From the NCBI RefSeq assembly GCF_005887615.1, contig NZ_VANS01000002.1:719613-783612 (forward strand): a DNA stretch of 64,000 nt. The letters run 5' to 3'. The position numbers and the translations under genes were made by a program. This DNA comes from Sulfitobacter sabulilitoris. GTDB taxonomy: Bacteria; Pseudomonadota; Alphaproteobacteria; Rhodobacterales; Rhodobacteraceae. Below, piece after piece: positions 53,546 to 63,702 of the stretch (position 1 is the stretch's first letter; each line of letters starts with the position of its first letter). Below the pieces are notes generated by a model. The model was not told the DNA's origin, made no database searches, and was given only the letters and a program-made list of their open reading frames with translations.

Positions 53546-53706
53546 GATCCGCCCTTTTGATGATTGCTCGCACAATAAGGGGCGCAGGCCCGGAGCCGCA
53601 AGGGGAGGCCCGGGTTAAAATATTGGGGAGAATTCTGCCTTTAAGCGAATCGAAGGATCACTACCGCATGGTGGGGCCTGGGTGAGTGAAAAAAAAGGCG
53701 GGTGTG

Positions 53707-54543
53707 ATGACCTATGACGTGCTGGGGCCGGGGGGGCTGGACTATCTTCCGTGTCGATATGGAAGCTCAAGGGTGCTGTTCCGGGGGCCGCAGCGGTCTC
53801 TGACCGCGCCTTATCTGGCTTTTCTGGGTGGAACGGAAACCTACGGAAAATTCATCAGGTCGCCGTTTCCGGCGCTGGTGGAAACCGATCTTGGGATCAA
53901 TTGCGTGAATTTCGGCGTCCAGAATGCGGGGGTCGACGTTTTCGCCGCCGATCCCGCGGTGCTGGAGGCCGCGTCGAATGCCGAAGTCACGGTGATCCAG
54001 ATACTGGGTGCGCAGAACATGTCGAACAGATATTACTCGGTGCATCCGCGCCGCAACGATCGTTTCGTCACTGCGTCGACATTGCTGAGGACGATCTACG
54101 ACGATGTCGATTTCGCGGAGTTCCATTTCACCAGGCATATGCTGAGCGAATTATACAGCGTTTCGGAAGACAGGTTTGCGACCATTCGAAGTGAACTTCA
54201 GGCGACCTGGGTTGCGCGGATGCGTGTGATGCTCAGGCAGATCGCGGGCAAGATCGTGTTGCTATGGGTGGCGGATCACGCCCCGACGGACCATGACGTG
54301 ATCGGCCTTGATCCGGTCAAGGCAGGGAACCCGCTGTTCATCACGCGGCAGATGATCGATGAGCTTGCGCCGCTGGTGTCCGACGTTGTCGAGGTCGTGG
54401 CCAGCCCGGTCGCTCTTGCCAACGGGTTCAACGGTCTGGTCTTTGCCGAAATGGAAGCGCCCGCCGCTGCCGAAACCCTGGGGCCCATGGTCCACCGTGA
54501 GGCGGCCGTGGCGCTGTCGGACACATTGCTGGGAATGATCTGA
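53707..54543 (+). CDS. DUF6473-family protein
   Basis: A 278-residue protein opening MTYDVLGPGGLDYLPCRYG, then LAFLGGTETYGKFIRSPFPALVE, VNFGVQNAGVDVFAADP and LGAQNMSNRYYSVHPRRNDRF, a pattern I recall from DUF6473. It has no signal peptide and looks cytoplasmic. AAGGCGGG lies before the ATG at 53707; a GTG at 53686 is an alternative. It is on the strand opposite to its neighbours hbd and etfA, which points to a later insertion. Function unknown, though in this family the Gly-Gly-Thr-Glu-Thr segment recalls a nucleotide- or sulfate-binding turn. Confidence 0.8.
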   Translation: MTYDVLGPGGLDYLPCRYGSSRVLFRGPQRSLTAPYLAFLGGTETYGKFIRSPFPALVETDLGINCVNFGVQNAGVDVFAADPAVLEAASNAEVTVIQILGAQNMSNRYYSVHPRRNDRFVTASTLLRTIYDDVDFAEFHFTRHMLSELYSVSEDRFATIRSELQATWVARMRVMLRQIAGKIVLLWVADHAPTDHDVIGLDPVKAGNPLFITRQMIDELAPLVSDVVEVVASPVALANGFNGLVFAEMEAPAAAETLGPMVHREAAVALSDTLLGMI

Positions 54544-54561
54544 AGGGGCAGGTCCGAATTG

Positions 54562-54597
54562 AAAAAAGGCCCGCAGAGGATATCTGCGGGCCTTGCA
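54562..54597 (-). terminator. Intrinsic terminator for etfA
   Basis: AAGGCCCGCAG (54566-54576) and CTGCGGGCCTT (54584-54594) form an 11-base-pair stem. On the minus strand it is followed by a run of T residues (from GAAAAAA on the plus strand), so it should end etfB-etfA transcription. It could also slow the convergent DUF6473 transcript. Confidence 0.85.
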
Positions 54598-54622
54598 TCA
54601 GGATGGCGCGAGGCCGATCCGA

Positions 54623-55549
54623 TTACAGTTTTTCGATCAGTTCGGGCACGGCATCGAAAAGGTCCGCAACCAGCCCGTAGTCCGCAACCTGAAAGATCGG
54701 CGCTTCCTCGTCCTTGTTGATCGCGACGATGACCTTGCTGTCTTTCATGCCCGCAAGGTGCTGGATCGCGCCGGAGATGCCGATGGCGACATAAAGCTCG
54801 GGCGCGACAACCTTGCCGGTCTGACCGACCTGCCAGTCATTCGGCGCATAGCCCGAGTCGACCGCCGCGCGCGATGCGCCGACAGCCGCACCCAGCTTGT
54901 CCGCCAGTTTTTCGATCAGCGCAAAGTCGTCTTCGGAGCCGACACCGCGCCCGCCCGATACGACGATCCCGGCAGAGGTGAGTTCGGGGCGGTTGCTCTC
55001 GGCGACCTTGTCCTCGACCCATTCGCTCAGCGCGGGGTCGCTCGCGGCACCGATGTTTTCGACCGTCGCCGATCCATCCGTCGCCGCCGCGTCAAATGTC
55101 GATGTGCGGAAGGTGATCACCTTTTTCGCATCCTTGGATTTGACGGTCTGCACGGCGTTGCCCGCATAGATCGGGCGTTCGAACGTATCTGCGTCGATGA
55201 CGGCGGTCGCGTCAGAGATCACCATGACGTCAAGCAGCGCGGCAACCCGCGGCATGATGTTCTTGGCGTCGGTCGTTGCGGGGGCGACGATATGATCGTA
55301 GTCGCCCGCCAGCGACACCAGCAGATCCGCGACCGGTTCGGCCAGGCGCTTGCCATAAAGCGGATCCTCGGCGCAAAGCACCTTGGCCACGCCGGTGATC
55401 GTCGCGGCGGATTTCGCGGCATCGGCACAGGTCGCACCGGCGGCCAGCACGGTCACGTCGCCAAGCGCCGACGCGGCGGTCACGGCCTTTGCGGTTGCGT
55501 CCATCGCCAGTTCGCCGTCATTCACTTCAGCCAAAAGAAGTACAGCCAT
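54623..55549 (-). CDS. etfA: Electron transfer flavoprotein alpha subunit
   Basis: EtfA carries the FAD that accepts electrons from acyl-CoA dehydrogenases and passes them to ETF:quinone oxidoreductase. The 308-residue product has the C-terminal FAD motif ([82 protein letters not shown]). Its ATG at 55549 shares one base with the etfB stop (TGATG). It probably serves the dehydrogenase encoded at 40.3 kb as well as beta-oxidation. Confidence 0.97.
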   Translation of the reverse strand: MAVLLLAEVNDGELAMDATAKAVTAASALGDVTVLAAGATCADAAKSAATITGVAKVLCAEDPLYGKRLAEPVADLLVSLAGDYDHIVAPATTDAKNIMPRVAALLDVMVISDATAVIDADTFERPIYAGNAVQTVKSKDAKKVITFRTSTFDAAATDGSATVENIGAASDPALSEWVEDKVAESNRPELTSAGIVVSGGRGVGSEDDFALIEKLADKLGAAVGASRAAVDSGYAPNDWQVGQTGKVVAPELYVAIGISGAIQHLAGMKDSKVIVAINKDEEAPIFQVADYGLVADLFDAVPELIEKL

Positions 55550-56307
55550 CACACAGTCCCCGCTTCTTTGAGTTTCGCCACAAGTTCATCGACCGAACCC
55601 ACCTTGATGCCGGCAGCGCGCGCGGCGGGCTCGACCGTCTTGGTGATCTCAAGCCGCGGCGAGGCGTCAACGCCGTAATCTTCGGCGGTTTTCTCGTCCA
55701 ACGGCTTTTTCTTGGCTTTCATGATATTGGGCAGCGAGGCATAGCGCGGCTCGTTCAGGCGCAGGTCAACTGTGACCACGGTCGGCATGTTCACCTTGAT
55801 CGTCTGCAATCCGCCGTCCACTTCGCGCGTGACCACGGCCTTGTCGCCCTCGATGGCCAATTCGGATGCAAAGGTGGCCTGGCTCCAGCCCATGAGCGCC
55901 GCCAGCATCTGGCCGGTTGCGTTCATGTCGTTGTCGATCGCCTGCTTGCCGCAGATCACGAGGCCCGGCTCTTCTTCGGCCACGATCGCCTTGAGGATCT
56001 TTGCCACGGTCAGCGGTTCGATGTCGTTGTGCACGTCATCGGAGGCGACAACAAGAATGGCGCGGTCGGCACCCATTGCGAGCGCCGTGCGCAGGGTTTC
56101 CTGCGCCTGCTTGACACCGATGGACACGGCGACGACTTCGTCGACCTGTCCTGCTTCCTTCATGCGGATCGCCTGTTCCACGGCAATCTCGTCGAAGGGA
56201 TTCATCGACATTTTCACATTGGCAAGATCAACACCCGATCCGTCCGCTTTGACGCGCACTTTCACGTTGTAATCGATCACGCGTTTGACAGGTACCAGAA
56301 CCTTCAT
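55549..56307 (-). CDS. etfB: Electron transfer flavoprotein beta subunit
   Basis: EtfB binds AMP and pairs with EtfA. The 252-residue product opens [50 protein letters not shown] and has the family signature VEAARxxx-like block (here [20 protein letters not shown]). AAGGAGAGAGACGCCA before the ATG at 56307 is a strong ribosome-binding site. It leads the etfB-etfA pair, 200 bases after the cobalamin adenosyltransferase gene. Confidence 0.97.
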   Translation of the reverse strand: MKVLVPVKRVIDYNVKVRVKADGSGVDLANVKMSMNPFDEIAVEQAIRMKEAGQVDEVVAVSIGVKQAQETLRTALAMGADRAILVVASDDVHNDIEPLTVAKILKAIVAEEEPGLVICGKQAIDNDMNATGQMLAALMGWSQATFASELAIEGDKAVVTREVDGGLQTIKVNMPTVVTVDLRLNEPRYASLPNIMKAKKKPLDEKTAEDYGVDASPRLEITKTVEPAARAAGIKVGSVDELVAKLKEAGTV

Positions 56308-56507
56308 TGGCGTCTCTCTCCTTGTTATTGCGACTCGCCCTGTTCCGGGCGGTCTATCGAATATGACCTGTGGTGTACCCAAGGCTTACCTCGGGAAACA
56401 GGGTAAAATCGTCACGTAAGCGCCGTTCGACGCCGCGTTTTTCGTCTTTTTGGGCGATTTTCCCGATTTGGCCGGGGCAAATGCCCTGATTTTCCGGCGA
56501 TCCGCGT

Positions 56508-57080
56508 CTAGCGGTTGGCCCCCGGCACCCACAAAACGTCGTCCTTGCCGCCGTTGTTGGCGATCCGGGACGCGACAAAGAACCAGTCGCTGAGCCGATT
56601 GAGATATTTTACCGCGGCCGGGTTGATCGTCTCCACGGTGGCAAGCTCGACGGCGAGCCGTTCGGCACGGCGCGCGACGGTGCGGCAGACATGCAGATGC
56701 GCAGCCAGTGCCGCACCACCCGGCAGGACAAAGCTGCGCAACGGCTCGAGCGCGTCGTTCATGGCGTCGATTTCCCGTTCAAGCCGCGTTACCTGACTGT
56801 CGGACATGCGCAGCGGCGGATAGTCCGCGGTCGCGTCCTTTTCCATGTCGGGGCGGCACAGGTCCGCGCCCAGATCGAACAGATCGTTCTGAATCCTGCC
56901 CAGTTGCGTATCCAGATCGCCCGTCGCCACCAGCCGCGCAACGCCGACAAAGGCGTTCAATTCGTCCGAGGTGCCATAGGTCGTGACGCGCAGGTCGTGC
57001 TTGGCCACGCGCGTGCCGTTGCCAAGCGCGGTTTCACCCGCATCCCCGGTTTTCGTGTAGATTCTGTTGAGCACGACCAT
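56508..57080 (-). CDS. PduO-type cob(I)alamin adenosyltransferase
   Basis: The enzyme makes adenosylcobalamin from ATP and reduced cobalamin. The 190-residue product has the PduO/MMAB start RIYTKTGDAGETALGNGTRVAKHD, YGTSDELNAFVG, the RxxxRRAER motif (VARRAERLAVELA) and YLNRLSDWFFVASR. AdoCbl is required by methylmalonyl- and ethylmalonyl-CoA mutases, which fits with the acyl-CoA genes nearby. The small twin-TM gene ends six bases downstream of its start on the same strand. Confidence 0.96.
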   Translation of the reverse strand: MVVLNRIYTKTGDAGETALGNGTRVAKHDLRVTTYGTSDELNAFVGVARLVATGDLDTQLGRIQNDLFDLGADLCRPDMEKDATADYPPLRMSDSQVTRLEREIDAMNDALEPLRSFVLPGGAALAAHLHVCRTVARRAERLAVELATVETINPAAVKYLNRLSDWFFVASRIANNGGKDDVLWVPGANR

Positions 57081-57086
57081 GTCCGG

Positions 57087-57290
57087 TCAGCCTCCTGAAT
57101 TGCGAAGATAGACGTAAAGAACGATCAGCAAGACCGCGACGAACTGTGCGATGATTCGCAGGCGCATGAGCTTGTTGCTGTTGCGCTTGTTGAATGCGCC
57201 GCCCCCGGCAAAGCCGCCAAGGCCCAGCATCAACACAACGACAACGGCAACGCAGGCCAGGATAATCAAGATGAAAAGCGGGTCGCCCAT
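57087..57290 (-). CDS. Small twin-transmembrane protein
   Basis: A 67-residue protein with two membrane helices (LFILIILACVAVVVVLMLGLGGFA and LRIIAQFVAVLLIVLYVYL) joined by a basic loop FNKRNSNKLMRLR. The layout recalls HIG1-like or twin-transmembrane proteins that sit beside the adenosyltransferase in Rhodobacteraceae. AGGAG lies just before its ATG. HIG1-type proteins associate with respiratory complexes; here that is only a guess. Confidence 0.8.
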   Translation of the reverse strand: MGDPLFILIILACVAVVVVLMLGLGGFAGGGAFNKRNSNKLMRLRIIAQFVAVLLIVLYVYLRNSGG

Positions 57291-57375
57291 CGGGGTCTCC
57301 TATTGTTACGTGTTGCCGAAGATGTAGCCGCCGCCGGGCAAAAAGCGAACCGGTTTTCCGAACGGCCTGCATGGC

Positions 57376-58209
57376 TCAGTTGCGCGAGGCCACCCAATCC
57401 AGCGCGCGTGTCGGCAAAACCCGCCTCAGAATGCCCATGATGTAGGTCGGCGTCGTGACAAAGTAGCGCGGGTTGGGGCGGCGTGCCTCCAACGCGTGGA
57501 TCAGCTTGGTCGTGACGGCAGAGGCGGGCAACTCCATCGCAGAGGGGGCATCGCTGTAAAGCCGTTTCCGAAGCTGGTTTTCATACTGTGCGGCGCGGGC
57601 AGAGCCTTTCCAGTCGATCCACCGCTCGAATTGCAGGGCGGAATTGGCGCGGAATGCCGTCGTGATCGGTCCCGGCTCGATCAGGATGACATCGATCGGG
57701 GTGTCGCGCATCTCGACCCGAAGCGTGTCGGTCAGCGCCTCGAGGGCGAATTTCGTCGCGTTGTATGCACCCCGCCAAGGCATTGCGGCAAACCCCAGTA
57801 CCGAAGAGCATTGGACGATGCGGCCATGGCCCTGTGCGCGCATCACGCGGATCACGGCGCGGCTCAGCGTATGCCAGCCAAAGAAATTAGCCTCGAAAAT
57901 CTCGCGAAGGGCATCTGTGGGCAGGTCTTCGACCGCGCCGGGGATTGCGTAGGCACCGTTGTTGAAGAGCGCGTCCAAGCCGCCGCCCGTGGCCGACAGA
58001 ACCTCGGCCAAGGCCTTGTCGATGCTGTCGTTGTCGTTGTAATCGATCAATGGGCTGTCGAAGCCTTCGGCGCGCAGGCGGTCGCAGTCTTCGGTCTTGC
58101 GGCACGCGGCGAACACACGCCACCCCCGGTCGCGCAGGGTGCGGGCGGCATCAAGGCCGATGCCGGTTGAACAGCCGGTGATCAGGATGGTCTTTTGCGT
58201 CATTGGCAT
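57376..58209 (-). CDS. Short-chain dehydrogenase/reductase
   Basis: A 277-residue classical SDR with the NAD(P) motif TGCSTGIGLDAA (about 10-21), the NNGAYA segment, the catalytic Ser and Tyr-x-x-x-Lys (CSSVLGFAAMPWRGAYNATKFALEAL), and a C-terminal hydrophobic stretch (YFVTTPTYIMGILRRVLP) as in many lipid- or retinol-type SDRs. A start at 58209 or at the ATG two codons later is possible. The substrate is unknown. Confidence 0.9.
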   Translation of the reverse strand: MPMTQKTILITGCSTGIGLDAARTLRDRGWRVFAACRKTEDCDRLRAEGFDSPLIDYNDNDSIDKALAEVLSATGGGLDALFNNGAYAIPGAVEDLPTDALREIFEANFFGWHTLSRAVIRVMRAQGHGRIVQCSSVLGFAAMPWRGAYNATKFALEALTDTLRVEMRDTPIDVILIEPGPITTAFRANSALQFERWIDWKGSARAAQYENQLRKRLYSDAPSAMELPASAVTTKLIHALEARRPNPRYFVTTPTYIMGILRRVLPTRALDWVASRN

Positions 58210-58263
58210 GGGGCCCCTTTTGGACCCGTCATGCCGTGCACGCGCGATCGGTGCAATCGCGGT

Positions 58264-58887
58264 TTAGCCGCCGGTCAGAAGAAAATCCGCCATCCAGCCG
58301 ATCGTGCCACCAGAAACGGGGCGCAGTTCGACCCAGCCATTTCCGGGATCCTGCAGAATTTCGACTTCGGTGCCTTCACTCAACTGGTCAACGACGCCAA
58401 AGCCTGTTCCCGGTCCACCGCGCAGGTTCACAAGCGTTCCGGCCACGGCGCGGATGTCGAATTTCGGTTCTGCCGATGTGGACACTGGTTCACTCGGTTC
58501 GATCAGGCTCGGCAAGATGATCGACGTTTCCTGTACGTCAAAGCTTGCGCCCGCGTTCAGGTTTGCAAGCACGATGCCACTTTGGCCTGCGCTGTCGTCG
58601 GACACAGTGACCGGCACATCGGCCGTGGCCTGCGCGGCGGGCTGCTGCCCTGCCTCGAGCACCTCGTCCAGCGTGCTGAGGTTCAGCGATGCGCGCGCCA
58701 CCTCCGGCAGAACCTGGGGGGTCGTATCGGTTTGCTCTGTCGCCGTTGCGACTTGCCGAAGTTCGCCGTTGTTGCGGTCCGCGATGCGGTCGTTGCGCGC
58801 AGCCACCGGGTCGAAATCGCTGCCGCCGCTCATCTCGTAGAACGCCCAGCCGAGAAAGCCAAAGCTGATAAGAATCAAACGCGTCAT
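58264..58887 (-). CDS. Membrane-anchored SH3-domain protein
   Basis: The 207-residue protein has an N-terminal hydrophobic anchor (LILISFGFLGWAFYEMS), a long low-complexity acidic linker of about 110 residues, and a C-terminal bacterial SH3 domain (RAVAGTLVNLRGGPGTGFGVVDQLSEGTEVEILQDPGNGWVELRPVSGGTIGWMADFLL). Such proteins usually bind peptidoglycan in the periplasm. It is divergent from parC. Confidence 0.85.
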   Translation of the reverse strand: MTRLILISFGFLGWAFYEMSGGSDFDPVAARNDRIADRNNGELRQVATATEQTDTTPQVLPEVARASLNLSTLDEVLEAGQQPAAQATADVPVTVSDDSAGQSGIVLANLNAGASFDVQETSIILPSLIEPSEPVSTSAEPKFDIRAVAGTLVNLRGGPGTGFGVVDQLSEGTEVEILQDPGNGWVELRPVSGGTIGWMADFLLTGG

Positions 58888-59071
58888 CGAAATCCCCCGA
58901 AACTACCTATTGAAAAGGTAACTCCCTCAAACGCCCTTTGGTTCAATATCACTTTTTGCCGATTCTGTGGACTCGTGTCCCGCCGGTCGGGGACGCGATG
59001 CGTGACCGCCGTGCCAAACGCGGCTCAATCAGCCGCTTGTCCATGCCGACAGGCGCAGCTAAACAGCCTGC

Positions 59072-61378
59072 ATGTCAGACGAAACCGATATTCCTGCTGC
59101 CGGCTCCGGCGACCTGTCCGAACCGCTCCGCCGTGCGCTGGGCGACCGGTATCTGACCTATGCGCTCAGCACGATCATGCACCGCGCGCTGCCCGATGCG
59201 CGCGACGGTCTGAAACCTGTGCACCGGCGTATCCTGTTCGCGATGCGCGAATTGCGGTTGTCGTCGACCGGCGGGTTTCGCAAGTCGGCCAAGATCTCCG
59301 GCGACGTGATGGGCAACTACCACCCGCACGGTGACGCCGCGATCTACGATGCGATGGCGCGTCTGGCGCAGGATTTCAACGTCCGCTACCCGTTGGTGGA
59401 CGGGCAGGGCAACTTTGGCAACATCGACGGCGACAACCCTGCCGCCAGCCGATACACCGAAGCGCGCATGACGGCCGTGGCCGAAGCGATGCTGGACGGC
59501 CTGAACGAAAACGCCGTCGATTTCCGCGAAAACTACGATGGCACCCTGACCGAACCGGTCGTCCTGCCCGCGCAGTTTCCCAACCTTCTGGCCAACGGCT
59601 CGTCGGGCATCGCAGTGGGCATGGCCACCAACATTCCGCCTCACAACATCGCCGAGCTGTGCGAGGCCTGCATCCACCTGATCCGCACCCCGGACGCGCG
59701 CGACGATACGCTGCTCAACTACGTGCCCGGCCCCGATTTCCCCACCGGCGGCATAATCGTCGAGCCGCCCGAGAATATCGCGCAGGCCTACCGCACGGGG
59801 CGGGGGTCGTTTCGCCTGCGCTGCCGCTACGAGGTCGAGGATCTGGGCCGCGGGCAGTGGCAGATCGTCGTCACCGAGATCCCCTACCAGGTCCAGAAAT
59901 CCAAGCTGATCGAAAAGATCGCGGAGTTGATCCAGACCAAGAAGATTCCGATCCTCGGCGATGTGCGCGACGAAAGCGCCGATGATGTGCGGCTGATCAT
60001 CGAACCGCGTTCAAGGTCGGTCGATCCCGAGGTGCTGATGGGGATGCTGTACCGCAACTCGGATCTCGAGGTGCGGTTCTCGCTGAACATGAATGTGCTG
60101 ATCGACGGTGTCACACCGCGGGTCTGCAGCATGAAAGAGGTGCTGCGCGCCTTCCTCGATCACCGTCAGGAGGTGTTGATCCGTCGGTCGCGCCACCGGA
60201 TGGAGAAGATCGACCACCGACTCGAGGTTCTCGAAGGCTTCATCATCGCGTTCCTCAACCTGGACCGCGTGATCGACATCATCCGCTATGACGACGACCC
60301 GAAATCCGCGCTGATGCGCGAGGATTGGGGCAAGCCGCACACCCGTGCCCGCGACGAGAGCGATTATGCGACGCCGCCCCCCGGCGAGGGCGAATTGAGC
60401 GACGTGCAGGTCGAGGCGATCCTCAACATGCGTCTTCGGTCGCTGCGGCGGCTCGAGGAAATGGAACTGCTGCGCGAGCAGAGCGCGCTGATGGAAGAAC
60501 GCGCCGGGCTCGAGGATCTGCTGGAGAACGAGGGTCTGCAGTGGGACAGCATCACCGCACAATTGCGCGAGACGAAAAAGCAGTTCGGTAAGGATTACGC
60601 CGGCGGCGCGCGGCGCACGACCTTTGCCGAGGGCGCTGTGATCGAGGATGTTCCGATCGAGGCGATGATCGACCGCGAGCCGATCACTGTCGTGTGCAGC
60701 CAGATGGGCTGGATCAGGGCAATGACCGGGCATATCGACCTGGGCCGCGAGCTGAAGTTCAAGGACGGTGACGGCCCCCGCTTCATCTTCCATGCCGAAA
60801 CGACTGACCGCTTGCTCGTTTTCGGGTCCAATGGTCGGTTTTACACGGTTTCCGCAGCCAATTTGCCTGGTGGGCGGGGTATGGGCGAACCACTTCGCCT
60901 GATGGTCGACCTGCCCAACGAGGCAGAGATCGTGACCATCCTGATCCATCAACCGGGGCGCAAGCTCCTGGTGGCTTCCAGCGCCGGAGACGGGTTCGTC
61001 GTTCCCGAGGATGACGTGGTGGCTCAGACCCGCAGCGGCAAGCAGGTGCTGAACGTGCGGGGCGGAACGCGCGCGCTGGTTTGCAAACCGGTCACCGGCG
61101 ATGCGGTCGCCGTGGTGGGTGAAAACCGCAAGGTGCTGGTCTTCGGCCTGAACGAACTGCCCGAAATGGGCCGGGGCAAGGGCGTGAGATTGCAGAAATA
61201 CAAGGACGGCGGCCTGTCGGACGCGACGACCTTCACCCGCGACGATGGCCTGAGCTGGCTTGACCCGGCGGGCCGCACCCGCACGCAGACCGACCTTGAC
61301 GAATGGACGGGCAAGCGCGCCGGCACGGGGCGGATGGCGCCGCGCGGCTTTCCGCGCGACAACAGGTTCACGTCCTGA
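59072..61378 (+). CDS. parC: DNA topoisomerase IV subunit A
   Basis: ParC cuts and rejoins DNA to decatenate daughter chromosomes, with ParE. The 768-residue product has the quinolone-resistance region ([19 protein letters not shown]), the catalytic Tyr in [19 protein letters not shown] (about residue 130), and a C-terminal beta-pinwheel. The ParC-type GyrA box is degenerate, with no clear QRRGGKG motif, which distinguishes it from GyrA. The start [23 protein letters not shown] is typical of the family. Confidence 0.95.
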   Translation: MSDETDIPAAGSGDLSEPLRRALGDRYLTYALSTIMHRALPDARDGLKPVHRRILFAMRELRLSSTGGFRKSAKISGDVMGNYHPHGDAAIYDAMARLAQDFNVRYPLVDGQGNFGNIDGDNPAASRYTEARMTAVAEAMLDGLNENAVDFRENYDGTLTEPVVLPAQFPNLLANGSSGIAVGMATNIPPHNIAELCEACIHLIRTPDARDDTLLNYVPGPDFPTGGIIVEPPENIAQAYRTGRGSFRLRCRYEVEDLGRGQWQIVVTEIPYQVQKSKLIEKIAELIQTKKIPILGDVRDESADDVRLIIEPRSRSVDPEVLMGMLYRNSDLEVRFSLNMNVLIDGVTPRVCSMKEVLRAFLDHRQEVLIRRSRHRMEKIDHRLEVLEGFIIAFLNLDRVIDIIRYDDDPKSALMREDWGKPHTRARDESDYATPPPGEGELSDVQVEAILNMRLRSLRRLEEMELLREQSALMEERAGLEDLLENEGLQWDSITAQLRETKKQFGKDYAGGARRTTFAEGAVIEDVPIEAMIDREPITVVCSQMGWIRAMTGHIDLGRELKFKDGDGPRFIFHAETTDRLLVFGSNGRFYTVSAANLPGGRGMGEPLRLMVDLPNEAEIVTILIHQPGRKLLVASSAGDGFVVPEDDVVAQTRSGKQVLNVRGGTRALVCKPVTGDAVAVVGENRKVLVFGLNELPEMGRGKGVRLQKYKDGGLSDATTFTRDDGLSWLDPAGRTRTQTDLDEWTGKRAGTGRMAPRGFPRDNRFTS

Positions 61379-61385
61379 CCTGATC

Positions 61386-61415
61386 GTCTTCTTTTGGCGA
61401 AAAAACCTTGGGGGG
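61386..61415. repeat. Possible dispersed intergenic element, copy 3 (inverted)
   Basis: GTCTTCTTTTGGCGAAAAAA and the following C-C-T-T-G-G-G-G-G stretch, read on the other strand, resembles the elements at 38150 and 52627 (a C/G-rich block, a T run, then C-C-A-A-A-A-G-A-A-G). It lies in the parC to P450 convergent gap. The likeness is looser than between the other two. Confidence 0.3.
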
Positions 61416-61450
61416 ACGTGCGCGCAGGGCGTGGCGGGGGCAGCCGCCCC

Positions 61451-62830
61451 CTAAACCCGCTCCGCCGTCAGCCAAACGCCGCCCTGCGGCCGCAATGTCA
61501 GGATCATCACGGGCTCCGGATCCCGCCCCGGCACCGGTCTGAACCTGAACCGCGCCAACAGTGTGGCCAATACGATCACCGCCTCTTGCAGGGCAAAAGA
61601 CGCGCCGATGCAGATGCGTGGCCCATCGCCAAAGGGCAGGTAGGCATAACGGTCGATCGACTTGGCGTCGGCAAAGCGGTCCGGGTCGAAGGCATCGGCG
61701 TTGTCCCAAAGCTGCTGATGCCGTCCCAGCGCATAGATCGGAATCATCACCGTGTCGCCCGGCAGGATGGCCCGGTCGCACAGCGTATCGGGCTTTTGCG
61801 CGGTCCGCGAAATCACCCCCGCAGGTGGATACAGGCGCAGCGTTTCGTCGATGATCTGCCGGATGTAGGGCAGGTTGTCCAGATCGTCACCCGTCGCGGC
61901 GCGGTCGCCCAGAACGGCCTGCGCCTCGGCGCGGGCGCGGTCCTGCACACCCTGGTCAAAGGCCACGAGGTACATCGCCCAGGCCAGCGTCAGCGCGGTC
62001 GTCTCGTGCCCCGCCACGATAAAGGTCAGCAGGTTGTCGCGCAATTCGGCCGTGTTCATCTGGCGCTTGGTTTTCGGATCGACCCCCTCAAGCAGCAGGT
62101 CCAGCAGATCCGGCGTGCCGTCATGGCCGCGTGTGGCACGCGCCTCGATCGCGGCGTCTGCCATACCCTTCATCTCTTTCAGTGCCTTGCCCGACATCAT
62201 CCGCCCCGGCCGCGGAATCCAATCCGGCGCGCCAAGGATATCGAACAGCGAAATCTTGCCCGCCTCGGCGATGTAATCGTCGATGGCGCCATGCACCGCG
62301 TCACGGTCGAATGTATCGCCGCCCGAAAAGGTCACGTCCGATATCACGTCGAAGGTCGTCGTCACCATTTCGTCCAGCAGGTTGACGGCGCGCGGTCCGG
62401 CGGCGGCGATGCGCTGGGCGGCACGCTCCGCCGCGCTGGTCATGATCGGCGACAGGTTCATCACGTTGCGATGCGAAAACACCGGCGCCGCCGCGCGCCG
62501 TTGCCAGCGCCAGTGCGCGCCCTCGGCGATGAACAGCGAGTCGCCGATCGCCGGTTTCAGCAGGTTTTTCGTGACCACGGATTTCGGGTAGTCATCGACC
62601 CGCTCCAGAAGGATCTGCCGGATTGCGCCTGGATCCATCACCATGTGCCAACGCTTGCCGGTCTTGCCCGACACCATCGGTTGCAGGGTCGCTATCTCGG
62701 GTATGATGCGCAGCACGTTCTGCCGCGCCATGTTGAGGCTTTTCAGGATGCCCCAGGGTTCATTCACCAGCGGCACGCGCACCGGCAGCGCCTGCATTCG
62801 GCGGGTGGTATCGGCATCGGTCAGTGACAT
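61451..62830 (-). CDS. Cytochrome P450
   Basis: A 459-residue P450. The heme-binding Cys407 sits in FGDGPRICIGASFALQEA, the I-helix oxygen motif is VAGHETTALTLAWAMYL, and ExxR is IIDETLRLYP. GAGGAGGC lies before the ATG at 62830. The overall pattern resembles the CYP family that hydroxylates fatty acids or aliphatic chains, but no redox partner gene is next to it, so the substrate is unknown. It converges on parC. Confidence 0.93.
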   Translation of the reverse strand: MSLTDADTTRRMQALPVRVPLVNEPWGILKSLNMARQNVLRIIPEIATLQPMVSGKTGKRWHMVMDPGAIRQILLERVDDYPKSVVTKNLLKPAIGDSLFIAEGAHWRWQRRAAAPVFSHRNVMNLSPIMTSAAERAAQRIAAAGPRAVNLLDEMVTTTFDVISDVTFSGGDTFDRDAVHGAIDDYIAEAGKISLFDILGAPDWIPRPGRMMSGKALKEMKGMADAAIEARATRGHDGTPDLLDLLLEGVDPKTKRQMNTAELRDNLLTFIVAGHETTALTLAWAMYLVAFDQGVQDRARAEAQAVLGDRAATGDDLDNLPYIRQIIDETLRLYPPAGVISRTAQKPDTLCDRAILPGDTVMIPIYALGRHQQLWDNADAFDPDRFADAKSIDRYAYLPFGDGPRICIGASFALQEAVIVLATLLARFRFRPVPGRDPEPVMILTLRPQGGVWLTAERV

Positions 62831-62996
62831 GGTCGCGGCCTCCTCTGGGCTTGTGTCGAATATAGGGTCGGGGGGGGGCCGCGGCAAACGGGGCAGATTG
62901 GCGCAACGAAGCGACGGCTGCTTTGCCAGGCCAGTTGCGTGCGCTGGAGCGCTGGGCTAGGCACGACGCACCGAAACCTCGCTGGAGACCCCCGTC

Positions 62997-63581
62997 ATGT
63001 TGCGTGTAATTGCCCTTTTGGCTTGTTTTGGCCTTGTGTCCGCCTGTACCGGGGCCGGCGATCTGGATCAGCCGCCCGTGCCGCTGGGCGACTTCAGTCT
63101 TGGCCATAATATCGTGGTGGCCCCCAAGGTCGTCAAAGGCCCGGTCAGCCGCACGGCCAGCGAAGCCGAACTGACGGAGGCGCTGAAAAAGGCCATCGCG
63201 GACCGGTTCGACCGGTATCAGGGCGACAAGCAATATCACTTTGGCGTCAGCGTCGAAGGCTACGTGCTGGCGCAGCCCGGCGTGCCCCTGGTGTTGTCGC
63301 CCAAGTCGGTGCTGATCGTGCGCCTGACCGTCTGGGACGATGCGCTGGGCAAGAAACTGAACGATGAGCCCAAGCAAATCACCGTGCTGGAAGAGATTTC
63401 CGGCGAAACGCTGATCGGTTCGGGGCTGACACAGACGGCGGAGGAGCAGCTCAGGAACCTGTCGGAAAACGTGTCGAAATCGATCGAGCGGTATCTTGTG
63501 CGCCAGCAGGACAAAGAAGGCTGGTTCACGCGGCAGGCGGCGACCGCGGGGACGGCGGAACCGGCGGTCGTCGTTCAATAG
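62997..63581 (+). CDS. Lipoprotein of unknown function
   Basis: A 194-residue precursor with a signal peptide and lipobox LVSAC (acylated Cys17). The mature protein (VAPKVVKGPVSRTASEAELTEALKKAIADRFDRYQGDKQYHFGVSVEGYVLAQPGVPLVLSPKSVLIVRLTVWDD) looks like a beta-sandwich domain of an envelope protein, and its C-terminus is low in structure. It stands alone, divergent from the P450. I do not recognise a named family. Confidence 0.8.
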   Translation: MLRVIALLACFGLVSACTGAGDLDQPPVPLGDFSLGHNIVVAPKVVKGPVSRTASEAELTEALKKAIADRFDRYQGDKQYHFGVSVEGYVLAQPGVPLVLSPKSVLIVRLTVWDDALGKKLNDEPKQITVLEEISGETLIGSGLTQTAEEQLRNLSENVSKSIERYLVRQQDKEGWFTRQAATAGTAEPAVVVQ

Positions 63582-63614
63582 CCCGCGTCGCCGTGCGAGG
63601 CGGCCAAGTCCCGC

Positions 63615-63643
63615 TTGATTTCCCGGTCTTTTCGCCATACATC
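63615..63643 (+). promoter_or_regulatory. Possible promoter for tuf
   Basis: TTGATT (63615-63620) and TACATC (63638-63643) are separated by 17 bases, 60 bases before the tuf ATG. Both boxes match the sigma-70 consensus in only three or four places each. Confidence 0.4.
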
Positions 63644-63702
63644 GCGCGCCATGTAAGGATCAGGGTCGCGCACGACCCCTAAACGCGAAGGGCGCCAAAG
63701 AC

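Noticed and set aside
56308..56507. Cobalamin riboswitch or small RNA in the spacer after the adenosyltransferase gene
   Set aside because: No B12 box and no strong helix pattern; also the wrong side of the adenosyltransferase start.
63582..63702. tRNA gene upstream of tuf
   Set aside because: No cloverleaf, no TTCGA-type T loop, no acceptor pairing.
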